From CAJQPP01 sp963793465 (GTDB taxonomy: Bacteria; Planctomycetota; Planctomycetia; Pirellulales; Pirellulaceae), in contig CAWCAJ010000005.1 in the NCBI GenBank assembly GCA_963793465.1, positions 1-64,000 on the forward strand: a DNA stretch of 64,000 bases. Reading direction: 5' to 3'. The notes under the pieces were generated by a model. The model did no database searches. It was not told the origin of the DNA and saw only the letters and a list, made by a program, of their open reading frames with translations. This document shows positions 53,361 through 62,145 of the stretch, piece by piece; positions within the stretch are counted from its first letter, which is position 1; each line of letters opens with the position of its first letter. The translations under genes were made by a program, and so were the position numbers.

Positions 53361-54653
53361 TCAAACGTTTGGCAACGCCCGCACGAATTGCAATTCGTCG
53401 GTCGTCAGAGCATCGTGCGTTTTCATTTGCATCTGCAGGACCTCCACGGTGGCTTCGGAGGGATCGTTCTTCCGCGACCCGATGCGACGACACAATTCGT
53501 CGTAGTCGGCGCCGCAACGGAGGATTTCGAAATCGACGGCCAAGGTCCGGGCCAGTTTCTGAAAAGGGGCACGCTGGGCGACCTTCAGAAATGTGGCATC
53601 CACCACGACCGTAAAACCGGCCTGCAAGTTCCGCTTGGCCAATTCCAGCAACTGGTCATAGAGCCATTCGCTCAACTCCGCGGAGTACTTGTCCGCTGAC
53701 CGCAATCGCCGGGCCGTTCGCTGGCGTTCGACATCGGAACGAAGTCGGATGCCGCCTTCCTGATCGATGACAGACATCGCCGCGGTGGATTTTCCGCTAC
53801 CCGAAAACCCGAAAGTAATGATCAACTTCGGCTTCATTTGCGAAATGAAGTACTGGGCCGATGTGAGGTACTTGTCCCAGGTACCGGCCCTCAAATCCCA
53901 TTCGGGATTGCCCGTCGCATGGCGTTCCCGTTCCTCGAGCGTGGCGTTGGCGGGATTCAAACAGGTGACTTTGGCGCGCACCAGTGCCCGGTAAACCAGG
54001 TAAAACTTCAAGACTTGCGGGTCACGGTAGTCTCCCGTGGACTCCAGGTAGGCATTCAAGAGCCTCCACGCCAAGGTGCTGTGGCCTCGTGCCTGGAAAT
54101 CCATCACCGGAAAAGCCAGTTCGCTCAGGACGTCGATCCACTGCAAAGCCTCGTTAAACTCAATGCCATCAAAGGCCTGCAAACGATCCTGCAGGCAAAT
54201 CATGTTGCGGAGGTGCAGGTCCCCGTGGCAACAGCGAACCTGACCGCTTTCCAGACGGCTTTGCAACCGCGGCACCAGTTGGGGCGCCGACTGAGTGGTC
54301 CAGGCTTTCCAGGTGTCCAGCAAATCAGCCCTGGGATCGCCGGCAAAGAAGCTCTCCAGGTCGCCAAAATTGTCCAACGCATCCTGCATGACCTGTGCGG
54401 GTTGCACCGACTTTTTGAGCGGCACGGCCACCTCGATCGCGGCATGAAAATCGGCAAGCCGTCTGCCAAAATCTTCCACCCGTTCCACCGGCAGGTCCCT
54501 GGTCTGCAACAGCGTGGCGACAATGGATTCCTGGGGGAACTGCCGCATTTTTACCGCAAACTCAAAAGGTGCTTGACCGTCGCCCTGGTCCAGTTCCCCG
54601 ATTTCGCCAACCCGCAATCCGCCATCCTCATCGTAAATCGGCACGACCCCCAA
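53361..54653 (-). pseudogene. Bifunctional aminoglycoside-phosphotransferase-like/P-loop kinase, C-terminal part (frameshifted)
   Basis: A 430-aa frame of a COG2187/COG0645-type fusion. The first about 250 residues are a phosphotransferase-like domain with CCHGDLHLRNMICLQDRL (HGDLHxxN) and AFDGIEFNEALQWIDVLSEL. From about 275 a P-loop kinase starts: LIITFGFSGSGKSTAAMSVI (Walker A) and VVVDATFLKVAQRAPFQKLA, ending RALPNV. The N-terminal 90 residues lie in another frame at 54551-54919, so the gene is split by one indel near 54675. The start given is a GTG within the conserved region LYLGVVPIYDEDG. It may be real decay or an assembly error. Confidence 0.8.
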
Positions 54654-54919
54654 ATACAGCTCGGCGCGTAGCGTTGATTGCAGGCGACTTCCAGTTGGCA
54701 GTAGTGTTTACGGGCTTCCAGCGTTTCGTAGTCGACAAAGCCGAAGTTGACGGGTTTCTTGATCTTGTAGGCAAACTCGCCCGTCAAGATCACCCAGGAG
54801 ATATGGGTCTGCAAACATTGCAGGTCACTCACCGGGTGGGGCCAGGCCTGGTCCTGGAATAGTTCGGGAAGGCGATGCTGCATGAGTTCAAAATTTGGAG
54901 GTGCAAATTCGAGGGACAA
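54551..54919 (-). pseudogene. N-terminal part of the frameshifted bifunctional kinase
   Basis: A 122-aa frame: ISWVILTGEFAYKIKKPVNF and GFVDYETLEARKHYCQLEV are the typical N-terminus of the COG2187 phosphotransferase domain (nucleotide-binding Lys in KIKKP). The frame continues to VACNQR, after which homology passes into the frame of 53361-54653 (LRAELYLGVVPIYDED). A single-base insertion near 54675 accounts for this. The intended gene spans 53361-54919. Confidence 0.75.
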
Positions 54920-55393
54920 CGAGGAACGGTTACCGGATTGAAATTCAGATCGGATTCAAAGATTCAAAGTGTCTGCAGATTGGATGCCGTTGCCTGACGT
55001 AGGGGGTCGTGCGGAATCGCTCAGTCACATTTTGCCCGGGGTGCCACCCCGCCAATCCCGCCATTCGGTATCCAAGGCATCGTCACAGCTTGAGTGGGAG
55101 GCTTCAAGGGGACGGCAAGTAATCATGGGAACGGCCCTGCGGATGCGACGCACTTTTGACCCTGTCCGATCAAGGTTGAAGGATTGCCAGTGGCCTTTCA
55201 GACCCGAATTGATTGGAACGTGCTGGCTTCACAGCGACACTGCTGGGCAAGCCAGCTATGGCGTCCGTCAGGCCAGTCTTGCCAGACCACCGGAGCGCGT
55301 TTCGTTTCGGTGTAGCGTTTTTTCGTACAAAGTTGCTTCGGAAAATGAGTGCGGCACACGCACCTGTTCGTGCGACTGGTACCAGGTCGTTTG
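54920..55393. other. Intergenic region containing composite repeats
   Basis: About 470 bases with no gene that I can support. Repeats B and A occupy 55207-55328. Frames 54969-55397 and 55213-55461 plus read repeat and Arg/Ser-rich noise. Confidence 0.6.
55207..55328. repeat. Composite dispersed repeats B and inverted A, copy 3
   Basis: Repeat B at 55207-55292 (GAATTGATTGGAACGTGCTG and the CTGCTGGGCAAGCCAGC core, ending CTTGCCAGACCACC) is followed by repeat A in inverse orientation at 55297-55328 (GCGTTTCGTTTCGGTGTAGC, then GTTTTTTCGTAC). Relative to the copy at 46.9 kb, the A part lies on the other side and is flipped. Confidence 0.8.
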
Positions 55394-55933
55394 CTAGGTC
55401 GTTTTGTCGACTTCTTCCAGCAGTTCCTGCACCGAGGGGCGGTCATGTGGACCTGCACTGACAAAATGCATTCGGATGATTCCCCGGGGATCGATCAGAA
55501 TATCCCCGCCCAATTGCCGCCAATCCCGTCCGGGGTGGCCTGGTTTCCTGCCAGAAGTCATCAATCGCATATATTTCCAGATGGAAGCTGGACCATAGAG
55601 ACTCCACCAGCTGGCCTGGGTCATCCCGTAGGCGCGGTACAGGGATTGCCCATGGTCCTGCAGCAGCGGCCATGGCAATTGGGTTTCCCGAGCGTAGGCC
55701 TGTGCCATCCGGTCCTCATCAAACGTAACTACTTTCACATGGATGTCACGTTTTTCCAACTCCGCTTCCTGTTGTCGCAACTGCGACAAATGCTCGCGGC
55801 AGGGTGGTCAGCCGAGGTGCCGATGAAACACCAGCAGCAACCAATGCCCCAGGGTATCCTCCAGGCTATGAACATGGCCATTCAGGTCGGGTATGCTGAA
55901 TGGCACTGCGGGTTTTCCAGTCAGGTTGGTCAT
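55394..55933 (-). CDS. Peroxiredoxin-like (AhpC/TSA_2 family) protein, putative selenoprotein
   Basis: A 179-codon gene read from ATG 55933 (MTNLTGKPAVPFSIPDLNGH) with an in-frame TGA at 55808-55810 (codon 42). Around it the protein reads LLLVFHRHLG-U-PPCREHLSQL. Relatives have Cys there (RHxGCPxCRE), with the second Cys kept here as Cys45, so a UxxC redox centre is predicted. Downstream the fold is intact: VKVVTFDEDRMAQAYARETQ, LPWPLLQDHGQSLYRAYGM, GGDILIDPRGIIRMHFVSAG. A hairpin just after the TGA looks like a bacterial SECIS element. If UGA is a stop, the gene is dead, but nothing else in it is damaged. No clear Shine-Dalgarno sequence. It stands alone and convergent with its left neighbour. 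Confidence 0.7.
55772..55789 (-). promoter_or_regulatory. Candidate bacterial SECIS hairpin
   Basis: On the minus strand TTGTCGC-AGTT-GCGACAA is a perfect 7-bp stem (8 if the A-T closing the loop pairs) with a 4-nt loop. The loop begins 25 nt after the UGA, and its second base is G. The known bacterial model wants an apical loop 16-37 nt downstream of the UGA with a G among its first two bases; this fits. It lies in coding sequence, as expected for bacteria. Confidence 0.6.
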
Positions 55934-56127
55934 GCTAGTTTCAGTCGCTGGTTTCCGTCCGTGGTTTAACTCAGGCAAGTTTCACATTGCCCCGGGCACT
56001 GCCCCGGCGAGTAAATAACGGGTGGATGTTGGGTTGGTAAAACGTCGGGAAATCGAGTTGGGCGACCCCTCAGCCGGGATGCGCACTACGAGATCATACC
56101 GGAAATAGTCCGAGCGAGGCGAACCGA

Positions 56128-56859
56128 ATGAATGTCACGACACCCGCCGGAACACGCACGGTCGTTTTTCGGGCCGCCGATGTCACCAAAATCTATCAGA
56201 TGGGGGAGGTGCAGGTCCACGCTTTGCGGGGTGTGAATTTGGCACTTTATGAGCACGAGTTCGTTGTATTGCTGGGCGCGTCGGGCAGCGGCAAATCCAC
56301 TTTACTGAACATCCTGGGCGGACTGGATGTGCCCACCTCAGGCACCGTGCACTATCGGGATCGCGAATTAACCGCCAGCGATGCTTCCGAGTTAACCCGT
56401 TATCGACGCGAGCACGTGGGTTTTGTGTTTCAGTTCTACAACCTGATCCCCAGCTTGACCGCTCGTGAGAATGTGGAATTGATCACAGAAATTTCCCGTA
56501 ATCCCATGGATCCGCAGGAGGCCCTGGCCATGGTCCAATTGGACGATCGTGCCAACCACTTTCCGGCTCAGCTTTCCGGGGGAGAACAGCAGCGTGTGGC
56601 GATTGCACGGGCCATTGCCAAACGCCCCGAAGTCTTGCTGTGCGATGAGCCCACGGGTGCGCTGGACGTCAAGACCGGTATCGTGGTCCTGGAAGCCATT
56701 GCCCGGATCAACCGGGAATTGGGAACCACAACTGCGGTGATCACACACAATGCCGCCATCGCCGAAATGGCTGATCGCGTTGTTTCACTTTCCAACGGAC
56801 AGATTTCCGATATCCGCGAGAACGCTTCCCGGATCACCGCATCCGAATTGCAATGGTAA
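56128..56859 (+). CDS. ABC transporter ATP-binding protein (LolD/MacB type)
   Basis: A 243-aa ATPase. ALRGVNLALYEHEFVVLLG leads to the Walker A GASGSGKST (about 50-58). HVGFVFQFYNLIPSLTAREN is the Q-loop, LSGGEQQRVAIARAI the signature and VLLCDEPTGALD the Walker B, with TAVITHN as H-loop. It energises the FtsX-type permease encoded 31 bp downstream. The operon order ATPase-permease-adaptor differs from the first exporter of the window (adaptor-permease-ATPase). The upstream 150 bp should hold the promoter. Confidence 0.92.
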   Translation: MNVTTPAGTRTVVFRAADVTKIYQMGEVQVHALRGVNLALYEHEFVVLLGASGSGKSTLLNILGGLDVPTSGTVHYRDRELTASDASELTRYRREHVGFVFQFYNLIPSLTARENVELITEISRNPMDPQEALAMVQLDDRANHFPAQLSGGEQQRVAIARAIAKRPEVLLCDEPTGALDVKTGIVVLEAIARINRELGTTTAVITHNAAIAEMADRVVSLSNGQISDIRENASRITASELQW

Positions 56860-56890
56860 AGCACACCCGGTTTTTTTTGCGAACAGGACC

Positions 56891-59254
56891 ATGCGCAAGC
56901 TCGATCGAAAACTGATTCGCGATCTTTCGCAAATGCGGGGACAGGCGGTTGCCATCGTGCTGGTCATTGCGGCAGGCATCGCAGTGTTTGTGATGTCGAT
57001 GTGCGCCTATGCCTCACTCAAGCACGGGCAAAGCAAGTTCTACCGCGAGTTCCATTTTGCGGATGTGTTTTCCAATGCCCGCCGTTGCCCCGATAGCCTG
57101 GCACCGCGAATCGCCGACATTCCCGGCGTAGCCACGGTCGAAACCCGCTTGATGTTCCATGTGCTGCTGGATGTGCCGGAAATGGTCGAGCCGGCCACGG
57201 CCAAACTGATTTCCATTCCCGCTGCGGGGCAGAGCCGATTGAACCAGGTCTATATCTCCCGTGGTCGGATGCTGGAACCTGGCCATGCCGGTGAGGTGGT
57301 GGTTTCGGAGATGTTTGCGGAAGCCCATGCCTTTGAACCCGGAGATCGGGTGCGGGCGGTGATTAACGGCCGCCTGCAAGAGCTGACGATCGTTGGCATT
57401 GCCCTGTCTCCGGAATTCGTGATCCAGATTCAGGGGGGCAGCATGCTGCCGGACAAGAAGCGGTTTGGCATCTTCTGGATGAATGAACGGGAATTGGAAT
57501 CGGCGTTTGACATGGTGGGTGCATTCAACAATGTCTCATTGAAACTGGCACATGGTGCCAATCTGGATGATGTGATCACGCGTCTGGATCAGTTGCTGGA
57601 CCCCTATGGCAGCATCGGTGCCTACGGCCGAAACAACAACGTCTCGCACCAGTTTGTGAATGATGAGCTGGCCCAATTGAAAACGATGGCCACCGTGGCC
57701 CCAGCCATATTCCTGGCGGTGGCGGCCTTCCTGCTGAACATCGTGGTTTCGCGAATCATCACCCGTCAACGCGAACAGATCGCGGCCTTGAAGGCATTCG
57801 GCTACTCCAATTTTGAAGTGGGTATGCACTACCTTAACCTGGTGCTGATCATCGCCATGTCAGGGATGGTCGTGGGTACCCTGTTTGGCCTGTGGATGGC
57901 CAACAACTTGACGGAGATCTACCAGGAGTTTTACAAGTTTCCGCGGTTGAGCATGCAGGTGAACAAGCTGGCGGTGTTGATGGCCCTGGTCCTGACGGCC
58001 ATCGTTGCCAGCCTGGGGACATGGATTGCCGTGCGTCGCGCCGTGAGTTTGCCGCCCGCCGAGGCCATGCGTCCTGAGCCTCCACCCACGTTTCGCCCTA
58101 CGGTCATCGAACGTCTGCTGCCCACGCAGCTGCTGCCCGCCGAGCTGCGGATGGTGATACGCAACGTCCAACGGAAGCCCCTTAAATCCGCAGCCTCGAT
58201 CACAGGCATCGCCTTGGCCATTGCGGTCCTGATTGTCGGAAGTTTCTCACTGGACTCTCTGGATTACCTGATCGATTTTCAGTTTCGCAAAGCCCAGCGT
58301 CAGGATCTGACCGTGGGATTCGTGGAGCCGGCAACGGCTTCCGTGACCTACGAACTGTCGCAACTGAATGGGGTTCAACGCAGCGAAACCATGCGGGGCG
58401 TGGCGACGCGGATCCGTTTTGGTCATCGCTCCCGTCGCATCGGCATCACCGGCCTGGAACGGGACGCCGAGCTGTTTCGATTGCTGGATGATCGTGAACG
58501 GGTCGTGCCCATTCCGGATCGGGGTGTGATGTTGAATAGCGCGTTGGCCGGGATCCTTGGTTGCCGACTGGGAGATGAAGTGACGGTAGAGGTACTGGAA
58601 AAAGAGCGACCGGTTGTAAACCTGGAAGTCACCGGAATTGTAAACGAGTTTGGGGGGATCAATGCCTATATGGACAAACAACAACTGCATCAAATCCTGA
58701 ATGAATCGGAAGTCGCGTCCGGCGCATTCCTGAAAGTCGATCTCAATGCCCGGCAGGATATTTACCAGCAGTTACAGCAGCGGCCCGGCGTGGGGAGTGT
58801 GGTCATCAAGGACGCCGCCATTGTCAGTTTCAAGGAGACGATTGCCGATAACATGTTAACCATGAGGACCTTTAACATCCTGTTTGCCGTGGTGATTGCG
58901 ATTGGCGTGGTGTACAACAGTGCCAGAATCTCCCTGTCGGAGCAAAGCCGCGATTTGGCGACGCTGCGTGTGATTGGGTTTACACGAAAAGAGGTGTCCA
59001 CGATCCTGTTGGGGGAAATTGGGTTGTTTACCTTGTTGGCGTTGCCGCTGGGTTGCCTGCTGGGTTATCTGTTGGCCTGGGCCCTGATTACTGGCTTGGC
59101 AACCGAGAATTACCGTATTCCGCTGGTCGTCAGCAACGCGACCTTTGCCTTTGCCTGCATGATCGTGATTGCAGCTACGCTGATATCCGGTTTGGTCGTG
59201 CAACGACGTATCCGAAATCTGGATCTGGTGGCAGCGTTGAAAACCAGAGAATAA
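56891..59254 (+). CDS. ABC transporter permease, duplicated FtsX domains
   Basis: A 787-aa permease. N-terminal helix (QAVAIVLVIAAGIAVFVMSM), a periplasmic domain, three helices of a first FtsX domain (about 275-400; PAIFLAVAAFLLNIVVSRII, then RQREQIAALKAFGYSNFEV), a fifth helix (AASITGIALAIAVLIVGSFS), a second periplasmic domain and three final helices ending RRIRNLDLVAALKTRE. The frame is open to 56750; ATG 56891 begins MRKLDRKLIRDLSQMRGQA, the usual family start. Large 8-helix permeases of this kind are found with HlyD-type adaptors; the substrate is unknown. Confidence 0.92.
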   Translation: MRKLDRKLIRDLSQMRGQAVAIVLVIAAGIAVFVMSMCAYASLKHGQSKFYREFHFADVFSNARRCPDSLAPRIADIPGVATVETRLMFHVLLDVPEMVEPATAKLISIPAAGQSRLNQVYISRGRMLEPGHAGEVVVSEMFAEAHAFEPGDRVRAVINGRLQELTIVGIALSPEFVIQIQGGSMLPDKKRFGIFWMNERELESAFDMVGAFNNVSLKLAHGANLDDVITRLDQLLDPYGSIGAYGRNNNVSHQFVNDELAQLKTMATVAPAIFLAVAAFLLNIVVSRIITRQREQIAALKAFGYSNFEVGMHYLNLVLIIAMSGMVVGTLFGLWMANNLTEIYQEFYKFPRLSMQVNKLAVLMALVLTAIVASLGTWIAVRRAVSLPPAEAMRPEPPPTFRPTVIERLLPTQLLPAELRMVIRNVQRKPLKSAASITGIALAIAVLIVGSFSLDSLDYLIDFQFRKAQRQDLTVGFVEPATASVTYELSQLNGVQRSETMRGVATRIRFGHRSRRIGITGLERDAELFRLLDDRERVVPIPDRGVMLNSALAGILGCRLGDEVTVEVLEKERPVVNLEVTGIVNEFGGINAYMDKQQLHQILNESEVASGAFLKVDLNARQDIYQQLQQRPGVGSVVIKDAAIVSFKETIADNMLTMRTFNILFAVVIAIGVVYNSARISLSEQSRDLATLRVIGFTRKEVSTILLGEIGLFTLLALPLGCLLGYLLAWALITGLATENYRIPLVVSNATFAFACMIVIAATLISGLVVQRRIRNLDLVAALKTRE

Positions 59255-59354
59255 GTCGAAATCCGAGGGTCGGGCGGTCGGTTTTGGCATAGGGGTTGCG
59301 TCGAATCGGTTGCTGAAGAGCACGCGGTTGGGCACCCGGCGAAAGTTCAGGTTC

Positions 59355-60554
59355 ATGAAAATCTCCTTGCAAACCATCATCTGGTCGTTCATCGTCGTGG
59401 CCATCGCGGTCGCGGCAGTGATGGCATTTTTGCCGAAACCGGTGGAAGTTGAAACGGCGGAAGTGCTGCGGGGTTCTTTGCGGGTGTCCGTGCAGGAAGA
59501 TGGAAAAACCCGAATTCGGGACAAATACATCGTGTCGGCACCGGTGACGGGAACCCTGTCACGCATCGAGCATCGAGCCGGTGATGCGATTGCTTCCCTG
59601 GACGTGTTATTGGCGGTTATTCTGCCCAGTGAGCCGTCCATGTTGGACATGCGATCCCAGGCCCAGGCCAGAGCCCGGGTGCGCGCCGCGGAAGCGGCTT
59701 TGCTACGCGCCGAAGCCGCGGCCGATCAGACCGTCACCAACCATGAATTGCGACAAAAAAAATTCAGCCGGGCAGAACAGCTCTTGAAAAACCGCGCAAT
59801 TTCCCAGGATGACTTTGATATCGCCCGCACCGATCTGTTGGTCAGTCAAAAATCCATGCATGCCGCCAGCTTTGATACGGAAATTGCCGAGTACGAATTG
59901 CAAATGGCACGGGCGGCCGCCAGCCAATACGACGATTCCGGGGAAACGGAGGTCGTTCCCTTTGAAATCTTCGCGCCGATACGTGGCAAGGTCTTGAAGG
60001 TGTTTGAGGAAAGTTCCACGACGGTTGCCGTCGGCACACCGCTAATCGAAATCGGCGACCCCGCTAACCTGGAGCTGGAAATCGATGTGCTTTCGACCGA
60101 TGCCGTGCAGATTCGACCGGGTGCCGAAATGACGATCGAGCACTGGGGCGGGGAACAGCCGCTGCAGGGGCACGTCCGCGTGGTGGAGCCCGCTGCTTTT
60201 ACAAAAATTTCTTCACTGGGGGTCGAGGAACAAAGGGTAAACATAATCGCCGATTTTGATGAATCGGCAGAACGTCTGGCGACGCTGGGTGATGGCTATC
60301 GGGTGGAAGCCAGGATTACCGTGCGGCAGTTGCAGGATGTGGTGTTGATCCCCAACAGCGCTTTGTTTCGCAATGATCGGCAATGGCATGTGTTTGCCGT
60401 TTTTCAGGGCCGAGCACTGAAGAAAGCCGTGACCATTGGTTCCCAGAACGATACCCACACCGAAGTCATCGCCGGGCTGCAGCCAGACGACGTGGTCGTC
60501 GTTTACCCCAACGATCAACTGGACGATGACAGCCCTGTGACCATTACGCGATGA
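59355..60554 (+). CDS. HlyD-family efflux adaptor protein
   Basis: A 399-aa membrane-fusion protein. An anchor helix at about 8-28 (IWSFIVVAIAVAAVMAFLPK) is followed by VSVQEDGKTRIRDKYIVSAP and VTGTLSRIEHRAGDAI (first lipoyl half). A coiled-coil hairpin follows (about 100-205, rich in Ala/Glu/Arg), then IFAPIRGKVLKVFEESSTTV (second half) and LELEIDVLSTDAVQIRPGAE for the barrel. ATG 59355 is chosen over the frame start at 59310. It closes the 56128 operon (100 bp after the permease). No outer-membrane channel gene is nearby. Confidence 0.92.
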   Translation: MKISLQTIIWSFIVVAIAVAAVMAFLPKPVEVETAEVLRGSLRVSVQEDGKTRIRDKYIVSAPVTGTLSRIEHRAGDAIASLDVLLAVILPSEPSMLDMRSQAQARARVRAAEAALLRAEAAADQTVTNHELRQKKFSRAEQLLKNRAISQDDFDIARTDLLVSQKSMHAASFDTEIAEYELQMARAAASQYDDSGETEVVPFEIFAPIRGKVLKVFEESSTTVAVGTPLIEIGDPANLELEIDVLSTDAVQIRPGAEMTIEHWGGEQPLQGHVRVVEPAAFTKISSLGVEEQRVNIIADFDESAERLATLGDGYRVEARITVRQLQDVVLIPNSALFRNDRQWHVFAVFQGRALKKAVTIGSQNDTHTEVIAGLQPDDVVVVYPNDQLDDDSPVTITR

Positions 60555-60735
60555 TGGCACGGGTCCCCAGAGCCGATCGAGGTGGGCGCGGTGGTTACCA
60601 CCGCAACCCCGAGGTCCGCCCGAAAACGCGAGTGACATGGAAGGCACCGGTTTGAAACCCATTGTCCCCGGCCGGGCAGGACCCGTGAGGCGGCGGCACA
60701 AAATTTGCTGCTTGCAACCAACCAGGAGAGGCCTT

Positions 60736-61188
60736 ATGTATCAACACACACAACGATCACCGTTGCATCTGCTGTTGTATGTGCCCGCCATGATGATGTT
60801 CTTCGTGGCCTGGCAGATTCGCAATACGGCACCCCCCAGCATTGCCATGGTCATCGTGGGGCTGCTGCTGTTTCTGTTGTCGCTGGCTTTTCAGACGTTG
60901 ACCGTGACCGCCAAACCGGACGAATTGGATGTCCGCTATGGGCCCCTGAACCTGTTTGGGACTCGTATTGCCTATCGGGACATCGATCATATTTCGGTGG
61001 GCAAAACCAGTCTGATTGACGGCTGGGGAATTCACTTTATCCCGTTCCGGGGTTGGACACTGAACCTCTGGGGATTTGAATGTGCCAAGATCATACGCAA
61101 CGGAAAAACCATCCGGATTGGCACCGATGATGCAGAGAACCTGGTGCGGATGGTCAGGGAAAAACTGGAAGCCCCGCAGGCGGGTTGA
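60736..61188 (+). CDS. Membrane protein with PH-like domain, function unknown
   Basis: A 150-aa protein. Two close membrane helices (about 8-22 and 37-56; MVIVGLLLFLLSLAFQTLTV) precede a cytoplasmic domain with LDVRYGPLNLFGTRIAYRDI and RNGKTIRIGTDDAENLVRMV, resembling the bacterial PH-like fold that follows two helices. The ATG 60736 has GGAGAGGCC in its leader. The frame is open to 60637. It lies 181 bp after the adaptor gene and faces the HhH-protein gene tail to tail (6 bp between stops). Confidence 0.65.
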   Translation: MYQHTQRSPLHLLLYVPAMMMFFVAWQIRNTAPPSIAMVIVGLLLFLLSLAFQTLTVTAKPDELDVRYGPLNLFGTRIAYRDIDHISVGKTSLIDGWGIHFIPFRGWTLNLWGFECAKIIRNGKTIRIGTDDAENLVRMVREKLEAPQAG

Positions 61189-61194
61189 CAACGA

Positions 61195-62097
61195 TCAGCT
61201 CACACGTTGGCTATAGAAGGCAACGCATTCCTGCTCCCGGCCACGCACAATCCGTTTGCCAATCAACTTTCCAAAGCGGGATGTAATCACGGTCCAGCGT
61301 CCGTGCTGACCGTTGTGCCGATGGTCTTCCAGGTAGATCACCACCCAATCATGGGTGGTACCCATGGCGTGTGCATGGTCGGTATTGGAGAACAACGCGG
61401 TGTAGTGCCGGTCCTCGCGTTCGGTGTGCAGGATAGGCAGCCACACCTGGACGTGGGGGTTGTTTTTTCGGGGAGCGACGCGGGGTAACTCGTGCCGGGC
61501 AGCCTTGAAGCGGTACTCGTCATCGATGTCCAGAATTTCCGAAACCGGGATTTCGCCAGTCAGGTCCCTGCCCCCTTCCAACACATGCTGTTGGAATTCC
61601 GGGGAATCCGGATGTCGGCGACCGCGGGCGGCCAGCGATTCCCTGACGGCACGCAGCCTCTTTTCTCCAACGCCTGCCATGGCTTTCAGGCGGCCGTCCC
61701 AGGCAGCCGCTTGCAACTCTGCCAGTGTTTCAATGTGCAGTTCTTCGTGAATGCGTTTGGCCAGTCCCGGTCCAATGCTCGGAACCGAGGCAAAGGCCTG
61801 CTCGACGGCATGCTGGCCTTGCAGGCGTTGTAGCAAAGGCCATTGGCCACCCCGTATCAATTGTTGGAGCGCGCGAGAGATCGTGCGTCCCACACCCGGA
61901 ATCTCTTCCAGTCCGAAGATCCCCGCGGACTGGTAAATCTGCCAGAGCGGCTTTTCCAGATTGCGAATACTCGTCGCGGCCTGCCCCCAAGCCAAAGCGC
62001 GAAACCGGTTGGCTCCCTGCTCCAGCAGCAAGGCGGAAACCATTTCCAGCTTTTCAGCCAGTTGCGTATTGGTGAGCGGTGTGAATTCCCCTGTCAT
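61195..62097 (-). CDS. Helix-hairpin-helix (PolX N-terminal-like) DNA-binding protein
   Basis: A 300-aa protein. Residues about 10-150 hold tandem HhH motifs as in the N-terminal part of bacterial PolX: RFRALAWGQAATSIRNLEKP, FGLEEIPGVGRTISRALQQL, FASVPSIGPGLAKRIHEEL and KAMAGVGEKRLRAVRESLA. The catalytic polymerase and PHP domains are absent. Residues 170-300 form an unrecognised C-terminal domain with DEYRFKAARHELPRVAPRKN and GRWTVITSRFGKLIGKRIVR. A DNA-binding role is likely; the reaction, if any, is unknown. Confidence 0.75.
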   Translation of the reverse strand: MTGEFTPLTNTQLAEKLEMVSALLLEQGANRFRALAWGQAATSIRNLEKPLWQIYQSAGIFGLEEIPGVGRTISRALQQLIRGGQWPLLQRLQGQHAVEQAFASVPSIGPGLAKRIHEELHIETLAELQAAAWDGRLKAMAGVGEKRLRAVRESLAARGRRHPDSPEFQQHVLEGGRDLTGEIPVSEILDIDDEYRFKAARHELPRVAPRKNNPHVQVWLPILHTEREDRHYTALFSNTDHAHAMGTTHDWVVIYLEDHRHNGQHGRWTVITSRFGKLIGKRIVRGREQECVAFYSQRVS

Positions 62098-62145
62098 GTT
62101 GTACTCCCTGTCGCTGCGGGAGGGCTGGGCTCCACAAAACTGGGG

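Noticed and set aside
55394..55789. 131-aa peroxiredoxin-like protein starting at TTG 55789
   Set aside because: This start would cut off the thioredoxin-fold N-terminus and the redox centre; the frame continues upstream through a TGA to a good ATG at 55933.
57860..58693. Minus-strand open frames within the large permease gene
   Set aside because: Shadows of a well-supported gene on the plus strand.
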